NCBI GenBank assembly: GCA_964468005.1
Contig: CAYXUT010000020.1
Span: 1 to 24,165 of the forward strand
Source: TMED8 sp964468005
GTDB taxonomy: Bacteria > Pseudomonadota > Alphaproteobacteria > Rhodospirillales > Casp-alpha2
Direction: 5' to 3'
DNA: 24,165 bases
Below the pieces are notes generated by a model, which was not told the origin of the DNA, searched no databases, and saw nothing but the letters and a program-made list of their open reading frames with translations. Positions 23,258 through 24,165 of the stretch are shown piece after piece. The position numbers and the translations under genes were made by a program. Position 1 is the stretch's first letter; each line of letters starts with the position of its first letter.

Positions 23258-24052
23258 CTATTTTTTCATCTTATCGACGTTGAAGTGAATGGCCGGGTCG
23301 AGAAAGCCATTCAAGCGGTCCTGGATGTAGCGCGGCGGTTTCTTTTCAGCCAGCATAACCAGTCCTTCAACTATGATGAAGTTGCGGAACCTGAGGATGC
23401 TCTCACGTTGCGCCATTTTGGAGGCTGCCGGCATGAAAATCATCCGAGAGAATATGACCCCGTAAAGGGTGGTCAGCATGGCGACGGCGAGGCCCTTGCC
23501 AAGCTCGGATGGATCACCGCCCATGTTGTCGAGCATGATAATCAGACCGACTAAGGTGCCAACCATTCCGAACGCGGGACAGGAGGCGGCCATGTCCTTC
23601 ATAATGTTGACCGGAGCCATGTTTCGTCCAAAGGTGCTTTCAGTGAAGTTATCCATGATTTCGCGGACGTCATTTCCGGGATACCCGGAGATCACGCAAT
23701 CGACGCCAAATTTTAGGAATTTGTCACCTTTTACGGATTTTGCCGCTTCTGCTTCGAGTGCCACCGGACCGTTCTTTTGTACGGCGAAGGCCCATTTGAT
23801 TATCCGGCCGACCTCAGCCTGCAGCACGTCACGTCCGATAGCAGGTGCGTTCATGATCCTTATGATGAGCTTGAGCGACAGCAACACATAGCGTGGCTCG
23901 TAGGACATGAAAGTGGCGCCGAGTGTGCCTCCGACAACCATGGCGAAGCTGGCCGCATGAATGAACAGCATATAGTTGTCTGTGCTCATCACGATCGAGC
24001 CGACGACGAGGGCAAAACAAGATAAAAGCCCGACGATTGTGGCTATTGACAT
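23258..24052 (-). CDS. motA: MotA/PomA-like flagellar stator protein
   Basis: This protein of 264 residues from ATG 24052 has four membrane segments in the MotA arrangement. The first is SIATIVGLLSCFALVVGSIV, followed by a second hydrophobic helix and a large cytoplasmic loop. The last pair contains ASCPAFGMVGTLVGLI and LAVAMLTTLYGVIFSRMIFMP. The conserved prolines of the ion channel are in this region. The frame extends upstream to ATG 24103, but MotA proteins normally begin directly with the first helix, so 24052 is preferred despite only a weak GAGA site. It is the first gene of the motA-motB pair, both on the minus strand. The 113 bp upstream to the window edge show no other gene. Confidence 0.9.
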   Translation of the reverse strand: MSIATIVGLLSCFALVVGSIVMSTDNYMLFIHAASFAMVVGGTLGATFMSYEPRYVLLSLKLIIRIMNAPAIGRDVLQAEVGRIIKWAFAVQKNGPVALEAEAAKSVKGDKFLKFGVDCVISGYPGNDVREIMDNFTESTFGRNMAPVNIMKDMAASCPAFGMVGTLVGLIIMLDNMGGDPSELGKGLAVAMLTTLYGVIFSRMIFMPAASKMAQRESILRFRNFIIVEGLVMLAEKKPPRYIQDRLNGFLDPAIHFNVDKMKK

Positions 24053-24165
24053 ATATATTCTCGCATTCCACTCAAGATACAGGGCCCGCCCCGCGACATC
24101 CAAGGCTCGTTGATATTAGCATGCTGGCCTTTTCTTCTGCACTAATTATTACCCCGAACATGGTA

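Overview
The window is a dense, moderately GC-rich stretch of a Gram-negative genome, most likely an alphaproteobacterium of the Rhodospirillales type. The reasons are a hopanoid (hpn) locus with HpnA, HpnN, an HpnL-like protein and two HpnM-like proteins, an MlaA-type outer-membrane protein, an alphaproteobacterial-style RpoH and a MotA/MotB pair. No rRNA, tRNA, CRISPR array, insertion sequence or transposase was recognised.

Region 1 (1-7494) is the core hopanoid pathway. It holds the end of hpnD, then hpnE, shc and hpnG on the plus strand, which lead to squalene, hopene and C35 side-chain processing. Convergent to these is an ispH-hpnH pair on the minus strand, joining isoprenoid precursor supply with adenosylhopane synthesis. 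Divergent from ispH is hpnA. The hpnG and hpnH coding ends overlap by 57 bp.

Region 2 (7544-16930) is the unusual part. Between hpnA and hpnN, and just after hpnN, lies what looks like a polar head-group module: a LicC/PntC-like nucleotidyltransferase, a phosphonopyruvate decarboxylase and three separate CDP-alcohol phosphatidyltransferases. One of the three has lost the last aspartate of its catalytic motif. An HpnL-like, flippase-related membrane protein follows, and HpnN, an RND/MMPL exporter, sits inside the module. A minus-strand pair made of a polytopic membrane protein with an internal repeat and a phytanoyl-CoA-dioxygenase-like pseudogene (five in-frame stops, no net frameshift) is embedded too. 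The simplest reading is synthesis and transport of a phosphonate-bearing lipid together with hopanoids. No PEP mutase or 2-aminoethylphosphonate transaminase is present here, so this remains a hypothesis.

Region 3 (16927-19310) is lipid trafficking: two tandem HpnM/MlaC-like periplasmic carriers on the minus strand, and a divergent mlaA (vacJ) across an AT-rich intergenic region that contains an inverted repeat.

Region 4 (19311-24165) is more ordinary: a leader with a broken or frameshifted small ORF, rpoH, an S-adenosylmethionine hydroxide adenosyltransferase, a metallo-beta-lactamase-fold hydrolase, and a convergent motA-motB stator pair on the minus strand. The only gene-poor stretches over 300 bases are 8297-9151 (the dioxygenase pseudogene) and 19311-19720 (the rpoH leader).
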